30,000 bases of DNA from Cryptomeria japonica (lineage: Eukaryota; Streptophyta; Pinopsida; Cupressales; Cupressaceae), in the NCBI RefSeq assembly GCF_030272615.1, contig NW_026728907.1, positions 122,501-152,500 on the forward strand, written 5' to 3'. The notes under the pieces are model-generated. The model was not told the DNA's origin and did not search any database. It worked only from the letters and a program-made list of their open reading frames with translations. The position numbers were made by a program, and so were the translations under genes. This document shows, one piece after another, positions 9,441 through 18,700 of the stretch. Within the stretch, counting starts at the first letter, position 1; every line of letters starts with the position of its first letter.

Positions 9441-9632
9441 TTTGCATTGACCGCACCAAAGGTGCACGCCTTGGTGTGCACCCTGGAGTGCACTTTGGTG
9501 CTCACCTCGGTGCACACTTTGGTGTGCACCTCGGTGTGCACCAAAGGTGCGCACCTTGGAGCGCACCAAAGGTGTACACTTTGGAGCGCACCACATAGGG
9601 TCTTTGAGAGGTTGGCGCAGTGCGCACACCAA
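9441..9632. repeat. GGTGYGCACC short-repeat cluster ending in a truncated promoter unit
   Basis: From 9455 to 9596 the DNA is made of roughly 20-bp steps of GGTGCGCACCTTGG, GGTGTGCACC and GGTGCACACTTTGG variants. At 9597-9632 it runs into GGGTCTTTGAGAGGTTGGCGC and AGTGCGCACACCA, the start of another promoter unit. That unit stops before the GGGAGTCGACC and TATATA segments and passes into the G-rich minisatellite, so a fourteenth promoter appears to have been lost. Confidence 0.8.
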
Positions 9633-10823
9633 GGTGGGTGTTGAGGTGCGTGCCGAGGTGGGTGGGTGCTAGGGTGCGCTCCATGGTGGGTGCCAGGGTG
9701 GGTGCGTGCTAGGGTGGATTCCAAAGAGGGTCATAGGGTGGGTGCCAAGGTGGGTTGGTGATATAGTGGGTTCAAAGGTGGGTACTAGGGTGGGTTCCAA
9801 GGTGGGTCACAAGTTGGGTGCCAGGATGCGTGGGTGTTAGGTTGGGTGCCAAGGTGGGCTCCTGCGTGGGTGGGTGCTAGGGTGGGTTTCAAGGTGGACG
9901 CGAGGGCGGGTGCCAAGGTGGGTAACAAGTTGGGTGTTAGGATGGGTGAGTGCTAGAGTGGGTGCCAAGGTGGGTGGGTGCTAAGGTGGATGCCAAGGTG
10001 GTTCACAGGGTGGGTGGGTTCTAGGGTGAGTTCCAAGGTGGGTCACAGGTTCAGTGCTAGGGTGGGTGTCAAGGCGGGTGTCGAGGTGCCTGGGTGCTAG
10101 GGTGTGGATGCCAATGTGGGTCATAGGGTGGGTACTAGGGTGGGCTGCAATGTGGGTGCCAAGGTGGGTAACATGCTCGGTGGGTTCTAAATTGGGTGCC
10201 AGGGTGGGTGTGCACCCACCTTGCCCGAGGTGGGTGCCAAGGTGCCAGTGTGGGTGGGTGCTAAGGTGGATGCCAAGGTGGGTGAGAAGGTGGGTGATAG
10301 GTTGAGTGGTAGGATGGGTGGGTGCCAAGATGGGTCACAGGGTGGGTGCAAGGGTGGGTAGGTGCTAGGGTTGGTGTCAGGGTGGGTGGGTGCTAGGTTG
10401 GGTTCCAAGGTGGGTGCGAGGGTGAGTGTCAAGGTGGGTCACAGGTTAGGTGCTAGGATGGGTGAGTGCTAGGGTGCAAAGGTGCCAGGGTGGGTGCTAG
10501 GATGGGTCGATGCTAGGGTGAGTGGCAAGGTGGGTCCACAAGTGTCAAGGTGGGTGCCGAGGTGGGTGCCAAGTCGGCGACTGCTATGGTGGATGCCAAG
10601 GTGGGTCACGGGGTGGGTGCCAAGTTGCTAGGTTGGGTTCCAAGGTGGGTGCCAACGTGGGTGCTAGGGTGCGTGGGTTAAAGGGTGTGTCACAACGTGG
10701 GTGCCAGGATGGGTGCGCACCCACACTGGCCAAGACGGGTGCGGGTGCAAGGTTGGGTTCCAAGCCCGGTCACAGGCTGGGTGCTAGGATGGGTGGGTGC
10801 CAAGGTGGGCACCAGGGTGGGTG
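9633..10823. repeat. G-rich minisatellite, GGTGGGTGCCAAGGTGGG type
   Basis: Degenerate steps of about 10-20 bp combine GGTGGGTGCCAAGG, GGGTGGGTGCTAGG and GGTGGGTCACAGG on the + strand. There is strong strand asymmetry: the + strand is G/T rich and C poor. Occasional inverted segments occur, for example GGTGGGTG followed by TG and CACCCACC at 10203-10220, and TGGGTGCGCACCCA near 10708. No gene is seen. The array continues without a break into the higher-order repeat at 10824. Confidence 0.93.
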
Positions 10824-10835
10824 CACCCACCCTGG
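10812..10835. repeat. Perfect 24-bp palindrome at the higher-order repeat boundary
   Basis: The left arm is CCAGGGTGGGTG and the right arm its exact reverse complement, CACCCACCCTGG, with no loop. The second arm (10824-10835) is exactly where homology with 19021 and 26944 begins. The left arm is not present at the later boundaries, where CACCAAGG precedes the same CACCCACCCTGG. Confidence 0.95.
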
Positions 10836-11335
10836 CCAAGGTGGGTCACGGGGTGGGTCCTAGGGTGGGTAACGGGGTGGGTACTAAGGTGCGTGCCAAG
10901 GTGGGTCATAGGGTGGGTGCCAAGGTGGGCACCAGGGTGGGTGTGCACCAACCCTAGCCAGGGTAGGTCACGGGGTGGTTGTCGGGGTGGGCGTCAAGGA
11001 GCCAAGGTGGGTGGCAAGTAGCCAAGTTGCGTGCCAAGGTGGGTGTCGGGGTGGGTGCCAAGGATCCAAGGTGGGTGCCAAGGAACCAAGGTGGGTGTCT
11101 GGGTGGGTGCCGAGGTGGGAGCCAGGGTGGGTCCCAAGGTGAGTGCAAAGGTGGGTGCCAGGGTCAAGGTGAGTGCCAATGTGGGTTCCAAGGTGCCAGG
11201 GTCAGGGTGAGTGCCAATGTGGGTTCAAAGGTGCTAAGTTGGGTGCGAGGTTGGGTGCGAGGGTGGGTGGGTGCCAAGGTGTGCTAGGTGGAAGCCCGGG
11301 TGGGTCGGCATCCCATGGGTGTCGAGTTGGGTGCC
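10836..11335. repeat. Minisatellite tail inside unit 1
   Basis: Continuation of the GGTGGGTGCC-type repeat, also present at 19033-19532 and 26956-27455. It includes a canonical four-tract G-quadruplex motif at 11253-11271 (GGGTGCGAGGGTGGGTGGG), repeated at 19450-19468 and 27373-27391. No gene is seen. Confidence 0.9.
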
Positions 11336-11690
11336 TGATGGGTGCTTCTTGTCAAGTTTTAGTCGTCGGGACTCATTTCGAGCCTTAGAGGTCGTTTCTT
11401 GTCCGGTTGCCCTGTCTTCGACCTGGGAACCCAATTTTGGTCCTCGGGTCCCATTTTTTTTTGTCTCGCATCCCACTTTTGGCCTGTGGCCTTTTCGGGG
11501 TCGATTCTCGTTTTGGGCATCAGAGCATGTTTCTTCTCCTAAAACCCAATATTTGTTTATTAAGTCTCGGAACACATTTTTGTTCTCGTGGACCCATCAT
11601 GGGTCTTGGAACGCATTTGTGGTCCTTGGGTCCCATTTTGCATCCCGAAACTTGTGTTTTGGTGCTTGATCCCTATTTTGGGTGCCCACC
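11336..11690. repeat. T-rich degenerate repeat, GGTCCCATTTTGG type (unit 1)
   Basis: About 12 loose steps of 25-32 bp with a pattern like CTTGGGTCCCATTTT or CTCGGAACACATTTTTGTT. Examples lie at 11425-11457, 11462-11480, 11568-11600 and 11618-11640. It separates the G-rich minisatellite from the CpG-rich 5S flank. Open frames cross it but show only the repeat. Copies lie at 19533-19887 and 27456-27810. Confidence 0.75.
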
Positions 11691-12049
11691 TTGCACCAAG
11701 TGCGCACCCGGGGCAAACCGAGCGCCTTGGTGCACCGGGGCAAGATCGAGCGTGCACCCGAGGCGCCCCGAACATGCACCAAGGTGCACTCGGCCCACAT
11801 GTGAGCGCAGGTCGTTGCGCCCGAGGTGGTGTGTGGGCACCGCGTTGCAGACGGGACACTGCACGCACACGACGCCCCCTCCAGGTGCACGCACGTAGGC
11901 CGGGCCGGGTGCACACCCGACGCCCTAGCAAGGTGCGCGCACCCGGGCAGGGCTCACACTTGGCGAACGGGGCGCACTTCGCGAGGGAGGGTGTGCACCT
12001 CGACGGGGGTGGGTGGCCGGGGTGGATTCGCACGTGGGTCGCGGTTTGC
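11691..12049. other. CpG-rich 5' flank of the 5S gene (unit 1)
   Basis: GC- and CpG-rich spacer with scattered GCACCCGRGGC, GGTGCACC and GGTGCGCGC motifs and no recognisable gene. It repeats at 19888-20246 and 27811-28169. In the mosaic further right the same CGCACCCGGGGCAAACCG motif is a basic building block (here at 11704), so the 5S flank and the mosaic share ancestry. Confidence 0.7.
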
Positions 12050-12077
12050 TAAGTACACACTGCGACAAGCTCATAAC
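12050..12077 (+). promoter_or_regulatory. 5S upstream element, copy 1
   Basis: Plant 5S genes usually have a TATA-like box near -28, a GC pair near -12 and a C at -1. Here TAAGTA lies at -28 to -23 (12050-12055), a GC pair at -9/-8 and a C at -1. The first and last match the pattern well and the GC pair is displaced by a few bases. Confidence 0.6.
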
Positions 12078-12197
12078 GGGTGCGATCATACCAGCGTTAG
12101 TGCACCGGATCCCATCAGAACTCCGCAGTTAAGCGCGCTTGGGCCGGAGTAGTACTGGGATGGGTGACCTCCCGGGAAGTCCCGGTGTTGCACCCTT
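12078..12197 (+). rRNA. 5S ribosomal RNA gene, copy 1
   Basis: This encodes the 120-nt RNA of the large ribosomal subunit, transcribed by RNA polymerase III. The sequence starts GGGTGCGATCATACCAGC, contains the plant-typical GGATCCCATCAGAACTCC, and ends GGTGTTGCACCC followed by a T run. Terminal helix I is intact: GGGTGC at the 5' end pairs with GCACCC at the 3' end. The internal control region is intact, so the gene looks functional. The 3' end is placed at 120 nt by family convention and could vary by one or two bases. It lies on the strand opposite to the Pol I-type promoters. All three copies in the window are identical over the 120 nt. Confidence 0.98.
12127..12169 (+). promoter_or_regulatory. 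5S internal control region, copy 1
   Basis: The A box AGTTAAGCGCGCTTG is at +50 to +64 (12127-12141) and the C box GGATGGGTGACC at 12158-12169. These are the TFIIIA-binding elements, in the positions known for plant 5S genes. Confidence 0.9.
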
Positions 12198-12201
12198 TTT
12201 T
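12196..12201 (+). terminator. Pol III terminator after 5S copy 1
   Basis: A run of six T directly follows GCACCC, with a second run of five T at 12205-12209. T runs of four or more on the sense strand end Pol III transcription. Confidence 0.9.
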
Positions 12202-12629
12202 AGTTTTTCGCCGGGCGTCGCAATGCTATTTGAATAAACCTTTTGCCCGTTTGCGTTCTCGTCGGGGCCGGGCCGGGCCGGGGTGCGCTGCCCGCACTAC
12301 CGCGCGCGCGGGGGCGACACCGAGCGCGCACCCGAGGCGCCCCGAGCACACAGGCCACGGTGCAACCCGGGCGTTGTGCGCGCACCCCGGTGCGCCCGAG
12401 GTGCTGCGCGCGCACCCAGGTGAAATCGGTGTGCACCTCGGCCAGTGCGCGCTCGGTCGAGTCGCGCACGTTGGCCAAGGTGCACGGTGATGTTTCTTAC
12501 TCTAAGGTTCCGCACCAGACGCCCGGGACAGGTGAGCGAAGCTGGGCGGGGCCGGGTGCGCGGCCGGGGCAGGTGCACGCAGCTGGAGAGAGCTTTGGAG
12601 CACACTTCGGAGCGCACCAATGATGCGCT
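12202..12629. other. CpG-rich 3' flank of the 5S gene (unit 1)
   Basis: No gene is seen. It contains a four-tract G-quadruplex motif at 12264-12283 (GGGG, then GGG, GGG and GGGG, each separated by CC), an alternating (CG)5 run at 12301-12310, and GGTGCGCGC-type motifs. It repeats at 20399-20826 and 28322-28749. Confidence 0.75.
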
Positions 12630-13400
12630 CCATTCAAAAGTTTCCTGAAAAGGCAAAAAAAGTTGAGATTATAGAATTTCCCACTTGAGAGATTGTAAAA
12701 AAAAAAAATTTAAAATGAAGGAAACGCGGGTGCCAAGGTGTGCGCAGCCCAGCCAAGGTGTGCGCACCAAGGCGCCCACCCTGGCGAAGGTGCACGCAAG
12801 GTGCGCACCCGAGGCAAACCGGACAATTAACCCAACTTTCGACTTCGCGCGCACCTTGGAGCGCACTTCGGAGCGCTCCTTGGTGCGCACCAATCTTGGG
12901 CACCTCGGAGTGCACCATGGCGCCCACCAAGGTGCGCACCCGGGGCAAACCGAGCTCCGACTTCGTGCGCACCTTGGAGCGCACGAAAGGTGCGCACCAT
13001 GGCGCCCACCAAGGTGCGCAGCCCAGCCAAGGCGTGCGCATCAAGGTGCGCACCCTGGCGAAGGTGCGCACCCGGGGCAAACCGAGCTCCGACTTCGTGC
13101 GCACCTTGGAGCGCACAAAAGGTGCGCAACCCAGCCAAGGTGTGCGCACCCCGGTCAAACCGAGCTCCGAATCGTGCGCACCAGAGGTGCACGCCATCGT
13201 GCGCACCTTGGAGCACACTTCGGAGCCCTCCTTGGTGCGCGCCGATGTTGCGCACCTCGGAGCGCACCCGGGGAAAACAATGCAATTAACCCGACTTTCG
13301 ACTTCGTGGGCACCTCGGAGCGCTCTCGGGTTCGCACCTCGGAGCACACCGAGGTGCGCACCTTTGATGCGCTGCCTTCACCAATTTCCAGAAAAGGCAA
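12630..13400. repeat. Diverged first modules of the GC-rich mosaic (unit 1)
   Basis: It starts with a diverged AT-rich block (12630-12730, TTTCCTGAAAAGGC then a run of 12 A). Modules of CGCACCCGGGGCAAACCGAGC, CTCCGACTTCGTGCGCACC and TTGGAGCGCAC follow. These differ from the later modules, which read ...ACCGGGCTCCG and GTGCACGCC. AATTAACCCAACTTTCGAC (12826) and AATTAACCCGACTTTCGAC (13282) resemble the element upstream of the Pol I-type promoters. Copies at 20827-21597 and 28750-29520. Confidence 0.8.
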
Positions 13401-14416
13401 GAAAACATTGAGAAGGTGTGCGCACCGAGGTGCCCACCCTGGCGAAGGTGCACGCGAGGTGCGCACCCGGGGCAAACCGGGCTCCGACTTCGTGCACGCC
13501 GCACCTTGGAGCACACTTCGGAGCGCTCCTTGGTGCGCACCAGGGCGCGCAACCCAGCCGAGGTGCCCACCCCGGCGAAGGTGCACGCGAGGTGCGCACC
13601 CGGGGCAAACCGGGCTCCGACTTCGTGCACGCCATGGTGCCCACCGCGGCGAAGGTGCACGCGAGGTGCGCACCCGGGGCAAACCGGGCTCCGACTTCGT
13701 GCACGCCGCACCTTGGAGCACACTTCGGAGCGCTCCTTGGTGCGCACCATGGTGCCCACCAGGGCGCGCAACCCCGCCGAAGGTGCACGCGAGGTGCGCA
13801 CCCGGGGCAAACCGGGCTCCGACTTCGTGCACGCCGCACCTTGGAGCACACTTCGGAGCGCTCCTTGGTGCGCACCATGGTGCCCACCAGGGCGCGCAAC
13901 CCCGCCGAAGGTGCACGCGAGGTGCGCACCCGGGGCAAACCGGGCTCCGACTTCGTGCACGCCATGGTGCGCACCGCGGCGAAGGTGCGCACCCGGGGCA
14001 AACCGGGCTCCGACTTCGTGCACGCCGCACCTTGGAGCACACTTCGGAGCGCTCCTTGGTGCGCACCAGGGCGCGCAACCCAGCCGAGGTGCCCACCCCG
14101 GCGAAGGTGCACGCGAGGTGCGTACCCGGGGCAAACCGGGCTCCGACTTCGTGCATGCCGCACCTTGGAGCACACTTCGGAGCGCTCCTTGGTGCGCACC
14201 ATGGTGCCCACCAGGCCGCGCAACCCAGCCAAGGTGTGCGCACCAAGGTGCACGCGAGGTGCGCACCCGGGGCAAACCGGGGTCCGACTTCGTGCACGCC
14301 GCACCTTGGAGCACACATCGGGGCGCTCCCGGGTTCGCACCGGCGTTGCGCACCGTGGTGGGCACCTCGGAGCACACCAAGGTGGGCAGCGAGGTGCGCA
14401 CCTTTGATGCGATGCC
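13401..14416. repeat. GC-rich modular repeat cluster A (unit 1)
   Basis: About eight modules of roughly 70-140 bp. Each combines AAGGTGCACGCGAGGTGCGC, ACCCGGGGCAAACCGGG, CTCCGACTTCGTGCACGCC, GCACCTTGGAGCACACTTCG and CTCCTTGGTGCGCACC, with ATGGTGCCCACC as an alternative joint. The core CTCCGACTTCGTGCACGCC ends at 13500, 13632, 13709, 13843, 13963, 14027 and later positions. Frames are open on both strands because the repeat is GC-rich and stop-poor. Equivalent DNA is at 21598-22613. In unit 3 (29521-30000) it is shortened by 463 bp. Confidence 0.9.
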
Positions 14417-14584
14417 TTCACTAATTTCCATAAAAGGCAAAAAAAAAACGAGATTTTAAAATTTCCGTTTTGAAAGATAGTGAGAAAAAGGGAATGCTGG
14501 TGCCATCTTGAGCCCGCCCTGGTGCGCAGCCCAGCCAAGGTGTGCGCACCAAGGTGCCCACCCTGGCGAAGGTGCGCGCCCGGG

Positions 14585-14735
14585 CAATTAACCCAACTTC
14601 CAACTTCGCGCGCGCCAGGGTGGGAGCGCACCCAACAACCGGGCCTGGGAAGAGCCAATGCGAGAAACCCCACCAAACGCTCTGACAAAAAAAGAGGGGG
14701 CGCTCCAGTAACCCCGCTTCGGAGCGCACCCTGGG
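14585..14735. repeat. AATTAACCC / GCCAATGCGAG spacer block with hairpin
   Basis: A block of about 150 bp distinct from the other modules: AATTAACCCAACTTCCAAC, GCGCGCGCCAGGGTGG, CAACCGGGCCTGGGAAGAG, CCAATGCGAGAAACCCC, an A run, and an inverted repeat GCGCTCC (14700-14706) with GGAGCGC (14721-14727). Similar blocks lie at about 15065-15200, 17210-17362 and 17693-17826, with equivalents in unit 2. The block carries a second, slightly diverged form at 15065 and 17693 (TTAACCCTACTTCCGAC). Confidence 0.8.
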
Positions 14736-15732
14736 CAAACCCAGCCAAGGTGCCCACCCCGGCCAAGGTGCAGGCGAGGTGCGCACCCGGGGCAAACCGG
14801 GCTCCGACAACGTGCACGCCGCACCTTGGAGCACACTTCGTAGCGCTCCCGGGTGCGCACCTCAGAGCACACCAAGGTGGGCAGCGAGGTGCGCACCTTT
14901 GATGCGCTGCCTTCACTAATTTCCAGAAAAGGCAAAAAAAAAAGGAGATTTTAAAATTTCCGTTTTGAAAGATAGTGAAAAAAACGGAACGCGCGTGCCA
15001 TCTTGAGCCCGCCCTGGTGCGCAGCCCAGGTAAGGTGCCCACCCTGGCAAAGGTGCGCACCCGGGCAATTAACCCTACTTCCGACTTCGTGCGCGCCAGG
15101 GTGGCAACCGGGCCTCGGAAGAGCCAATGCGAGAAACCCCACCAAACGCTCCGACAAAAAAAGAGGCGGCGCTCCAATAACCCCGCTTCGGAGCGCAGCC
15201 GGGGCAAACCCAGCCAAGGTGCCCACCCCGACGAAGGTGCACGCGAGGTGCGCACCCGGGGCAAACCGGGCTCCGACAACGTGCACGCAGCACCTTGGAG
15301 CACACTTCGAAGCACTCCCGGGTGCCCACCGGCGTTGCGCACCGTGGTGGGCAGCGAGGTGCGCACCTTTGATGCGCTGCCTTCACTAATTTCCAGAAAA
15401 AGGCAAAAAAAAATGAGATTTTAAAATTTCCGTTTTGAAAGATAGTGAAAAAAAAGGAACGCGGGTGCCATCTTGAGCCCGCCCTGGTGCGCAGCCCAGG
15501 CAAGGCATGCGCACCAAGGTGCCCACCCGAGGTGCACACCCGGGGCAAACCGGGCTCCGACTTCGTGCAGGCCGCACCTTGGAGCACACTTCGGAGCGCT
15601 CCTTGGTGCGCACCATGGTGCCCACCAGGGCGCGCAACCCAGCCAAGGTCTGCACACCAAGGTGCCCACCCCGGCGAAGGTGCACGCGAGGTGCGCACCC
15701 GGGGCAAACCGGGCTCCGACTTCGTGCACGCC

Positions 15733-16006
15733 GCACCTTGGAGCACACTTCGGAGCGCTCCTTGGTGCGCACCATGGTGCCCACCAGGGCGCGCAACCCA
15801 GCCAAGGTGTGCGCACCAAGGTGCACGCGAGGTGCGCACCCGGGGCAAACCGGGGTCCGACTTCGTGCACGCCGCACCTTGGAGCACACATCGGAGCGCT
15901 CCCAGGTTCGCACCAGCGTTGCGCACCTTTGATGCGCTGCCTTCACTAATTTCCAGAAAAGGCAAAAAAAAACGATATTTTAAAAGGCTCCGACTTCGTG
16001 CACGCC
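15733..16006. repeat. 274-bp segment present only in unit 1
   Basis: The segment lies between two copies of the same 21-bp sequence ending CTCCGACTTCGTGCACGCC (15712-15732 and 15986-16006). Unit 2 has only one copy at this point (ending 23929). Its interior repeats the DNA that follows it (348 bp further right), and it stops inside an AT-rich block, where TTTTAAAA is joined directly to GGCTCCGAC at 15985/15986. It could be a gain in unit 1 or a loss in unit 2 by recombination between the 21-bp repeats. Confidence 0.9.
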
Positions 16007-16785
16007 ATGGTGCCCACCGCGGCGAAGGTGCACGCGAGGTGCGCACCCGGGGCAAACCGGGCTCCGACTTCGTGCACGCCGCACCTTGGAGCACACTTCG
16101 GAGCGCTCCTTGGTGCGCACCATGGTGCCCACCAGGGCGCGCAACCCAGCCAAGGTGTGCGCACCAAGGTGCACGCGAGGTGCGCACCCGGGGCAAACCG
16201 GGGTCCGACTTCGTGCACGCCGCACCTTGGAGCACACATCGGAGCGCTCCCAGGTTCGCACCAGCGTTGCGCACCTTTGATGCGCTGCCTTCACTAATTT
16301 CCAGAAAAGGCAAAAAAAAACGATATTTTAAAATTTCCGTTCTGAAAGATAGTGAAAAAAACGGAACGCGGGTGCCATCTTGAGCCCTTCCTGGTGCGCA
16401 GCCCAGGCAAGTTGTGCGCACCAAGGTGCCCACCCTGGCGGAGGTGCGCGCCCGGGGCAAACCGGGCTCCGACTTCGTGCACTGCATGGTGCCCACCAAG
16501 GCGCGCAACCCAGCCAAGGTGCCCACCGCAGCGAAGGTGCACGCGAGGTGCACACCCGGGGCAAACCGGGCTCCGACTTCGTGCACGCCGCACCTTGGAG
16601 CACACTTCAGAGCGCTCCTTGGTGCGCACCAGGGCGCGCAACCCAGCCGAGGTGCCCACCCCGGCGAAGGTGCACGCGAGGTGCGCACCCGGGGCAAACC
16701 GGGCTCCGACTTCGTGCACGCCATGGTGCCCACCGCGGCGAAGGTGCGCACCCGGGGCAAACCGGGCTCCGACTTCGTGCACGCC

Positions 16786-18700
16786 GCACCTTGGAGCACA
16801 CTTCGGAGCGCTCCTTGGTGCGCACCATGGTGCCCACCAGGCCGCGCAACCCAGCCAAGGTGTGCGCACCAAGGTGCACGCGAGGTGCGCACCCGGGGCA
16901 AACCGGGGTCCGACTTCGTGCACGCCGCACCTTGGAGCACACATCGGGGCGCTCCCGGGTTCGCACCGGCGTTGCGCACCGTGGTGGGCACCTCGGAGCA
17001 CACCAAGGTGGGCAGCGAGGTGCGCACCTTTGATGCGATGCCTTCACTAATTTCCATAAAAGGCAAAAAAAAAACGAGATTTTAAAATTTCCGTTTTGAA
17101 AGATAGTGAGAAAAAGGGAATGCTGGTGCCATCTTGAGCCCGCCCTGGTGCGCAGCCCAGCCAAGGTTTGCGCACCAAGGTGCCCACCCTGGCGAAGGTG
17201 CGCGCCCGGGCAATTAACCCAACTTCCAACTTCGCGCGCGCCAGGGTGGGAGCGCACCCAACAACCGGGCCTGGGAAGAGCCAATGCGAGAAACCCCACC
17301 AAACTCTCTGACAAAAAAAGAGGGGGCGCTCCAGTAACCCCGCTTCGGAGCGCACCCTGGGCAAACCCAGCCAAGGTGCCCACCCCGGCCAAGGTGCAGG
17401 CGAGGTGCGCACCCGGGGCAAACCGGGCTCCGACAACGTGCACGCCGCACCTTGGAGCACACTTCGTAGCGCTCCCGGGTGCGCACCTCAGAGCACACCA
17501 AGGTGGGCAGCGAGGTGCGCACCTTTGATGCGCTGCCTTCACTAATTTCCAGAAAAGGCAAAAAAAAAAGGAGATTTTAAAATTTCCGTTTTGAAAGATA
17601 GTGAAAAAAACGGAACGCGCGTGCCATCTTGAGCCCGCCCTGGTGCGCAGCCCAGGTAAGGTGCCACCCTGGCAAAGGTGCGCACCCGGGCAATTAACCC
17701 TACTTCCGACTTCGTGCGCGCCAGGGTGGCAACCGGGCCTCGGAAGAGCCAATGCGAGAAACCCCACCAAACGCTCCGACAAAAAAAGAGGCGGCGCTCC
17801 AATAACCCCGCTTCGGAGCGCAGCCGGGGCAAACCAAGCCAAGGTGCCCACCCCGACGAAGGTGCACGCGAGGTGCGCACCCGGGGCAAACCGGGCTCCG
17901 ACAACGTGCACGCAGCACCTTGGAGCACACTTCGAAGCACTCCCGGGTGCCCACCGGCGTTGCGCACCGTGGTGGGCAGCGAGGTGCGCACCTTTGATGC
18001 GCTGCCTTCACTAATTTCCAGAAAAAGGCAAAAAAAAATGAGATTTTAAAATTTCCGTTTTGAAAGATAGTGAAAAAAAAGGAACGCGGGTGCCATCTTG
18101 AGCCCGCCCTGGTGCGCAGCCCAGGCAAGGCATGCGCACCAAGGTGCCCACCCGAGGTGCACACCCGGGGCAAACCGGGCTCCGACTTCGTGCAGGCCGC
18201 ACCTTGGAGCACACTTCGGAGCGCTCCTTGGTGCGCACCATGGTGCCCACCAGGGCGCACCCGAGGCAAACCGGGCTCCGACTTCGTGCACGCCGCACCT
18301 TGGAGCACACATCGGAGCGCTCCCAGGTTCGCACCAGCGTTGCGCACCTTTGATGCGCTGCCTTCACTAATTTCCAGAAAAGGCAAAAAAAAACGATATT
18401 TTAAAATTTCCGTTCTGAAAGATAGTGAAAAAAACGGAACGCGGGTGCCATCTTGAGCCCTTCCTGATGCGCAGCCCAGGCAAGTTGTGCGCACCAAGGT
18501 GCCCACCCTGGCGGAGGTGCGCGCCCGGGGCAAACCGGGCTCCGACTTCGTGCACTGCATGGTGCCCACCAAGGCGCGCAACCCAGCCAAGGTGCCCACC
18601 GCAGCGAAGGTGCACGCGAGGTGCGCACCCGAGGTGCACACCCGGGGCAAACCGGGCTCCGACTTCGTGCACGCCGCACCTTGGAGCACACTTCAGAGCG
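16786..18700. repeat. Nested duplication, right copy (unit 1)
   Basis: This is the counterpart of the left copy, with an internal deletion joined at CACCAGGGCGCACCCGAGGC near 18249-18268. A few private changes are seen, for example CAAACTCTCTGAC at 17301 for CAAACGCTCTGAC at 14675. The unit 2 equivalent spans about 24709-26623. Confidence 0.85.

Larger units (their letters stand above)
14160..16620. repeat. Nested duplication, left copy (unit 1)
   Basis: Landmarks here recur 2626 bp to the right at first (AT-rich block 14417 and 17043), then 2625 bp (15382 and 18007), then 2073 bp (16290 and 18363). The right copy has therefore lost one base near 17663 and about 552 bp around 18258. Edges are approximate because both ends lie inside repeated modules. 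The same nested pair is present in unit 2 (left copy at about 22357-24543). Confidence 0.85.

Noticed and set aside
11336-11690. Possible remnant of the 26S 3' end or external spacer
   Set aside because: I could not recognise any conserved 26S segment. The sequence is a loose T-rich repeat.
12685-14424. Long open frame of 579 codons on the + strand, with equivalents at 20882-22621
   Set aside because: It consists of repeated RGAHPGQTGLRLRA-type peptides from the GC-rich modules. Other frames on both strands are open over the same DNA, copies differ by frame-breaking indels, and there is no domain or plausible gene structure.
15075-17066. Open frame of 663 codons on the - strand, and similar ones at 13378-15366 and 21575-23563
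   Set aside because: Same repeat artefact (CAPRVHLRRGGHLGW-like peptides). It runs through AT-rich blocks and module joints without regard to them, and opposite-strand frames are equally long.
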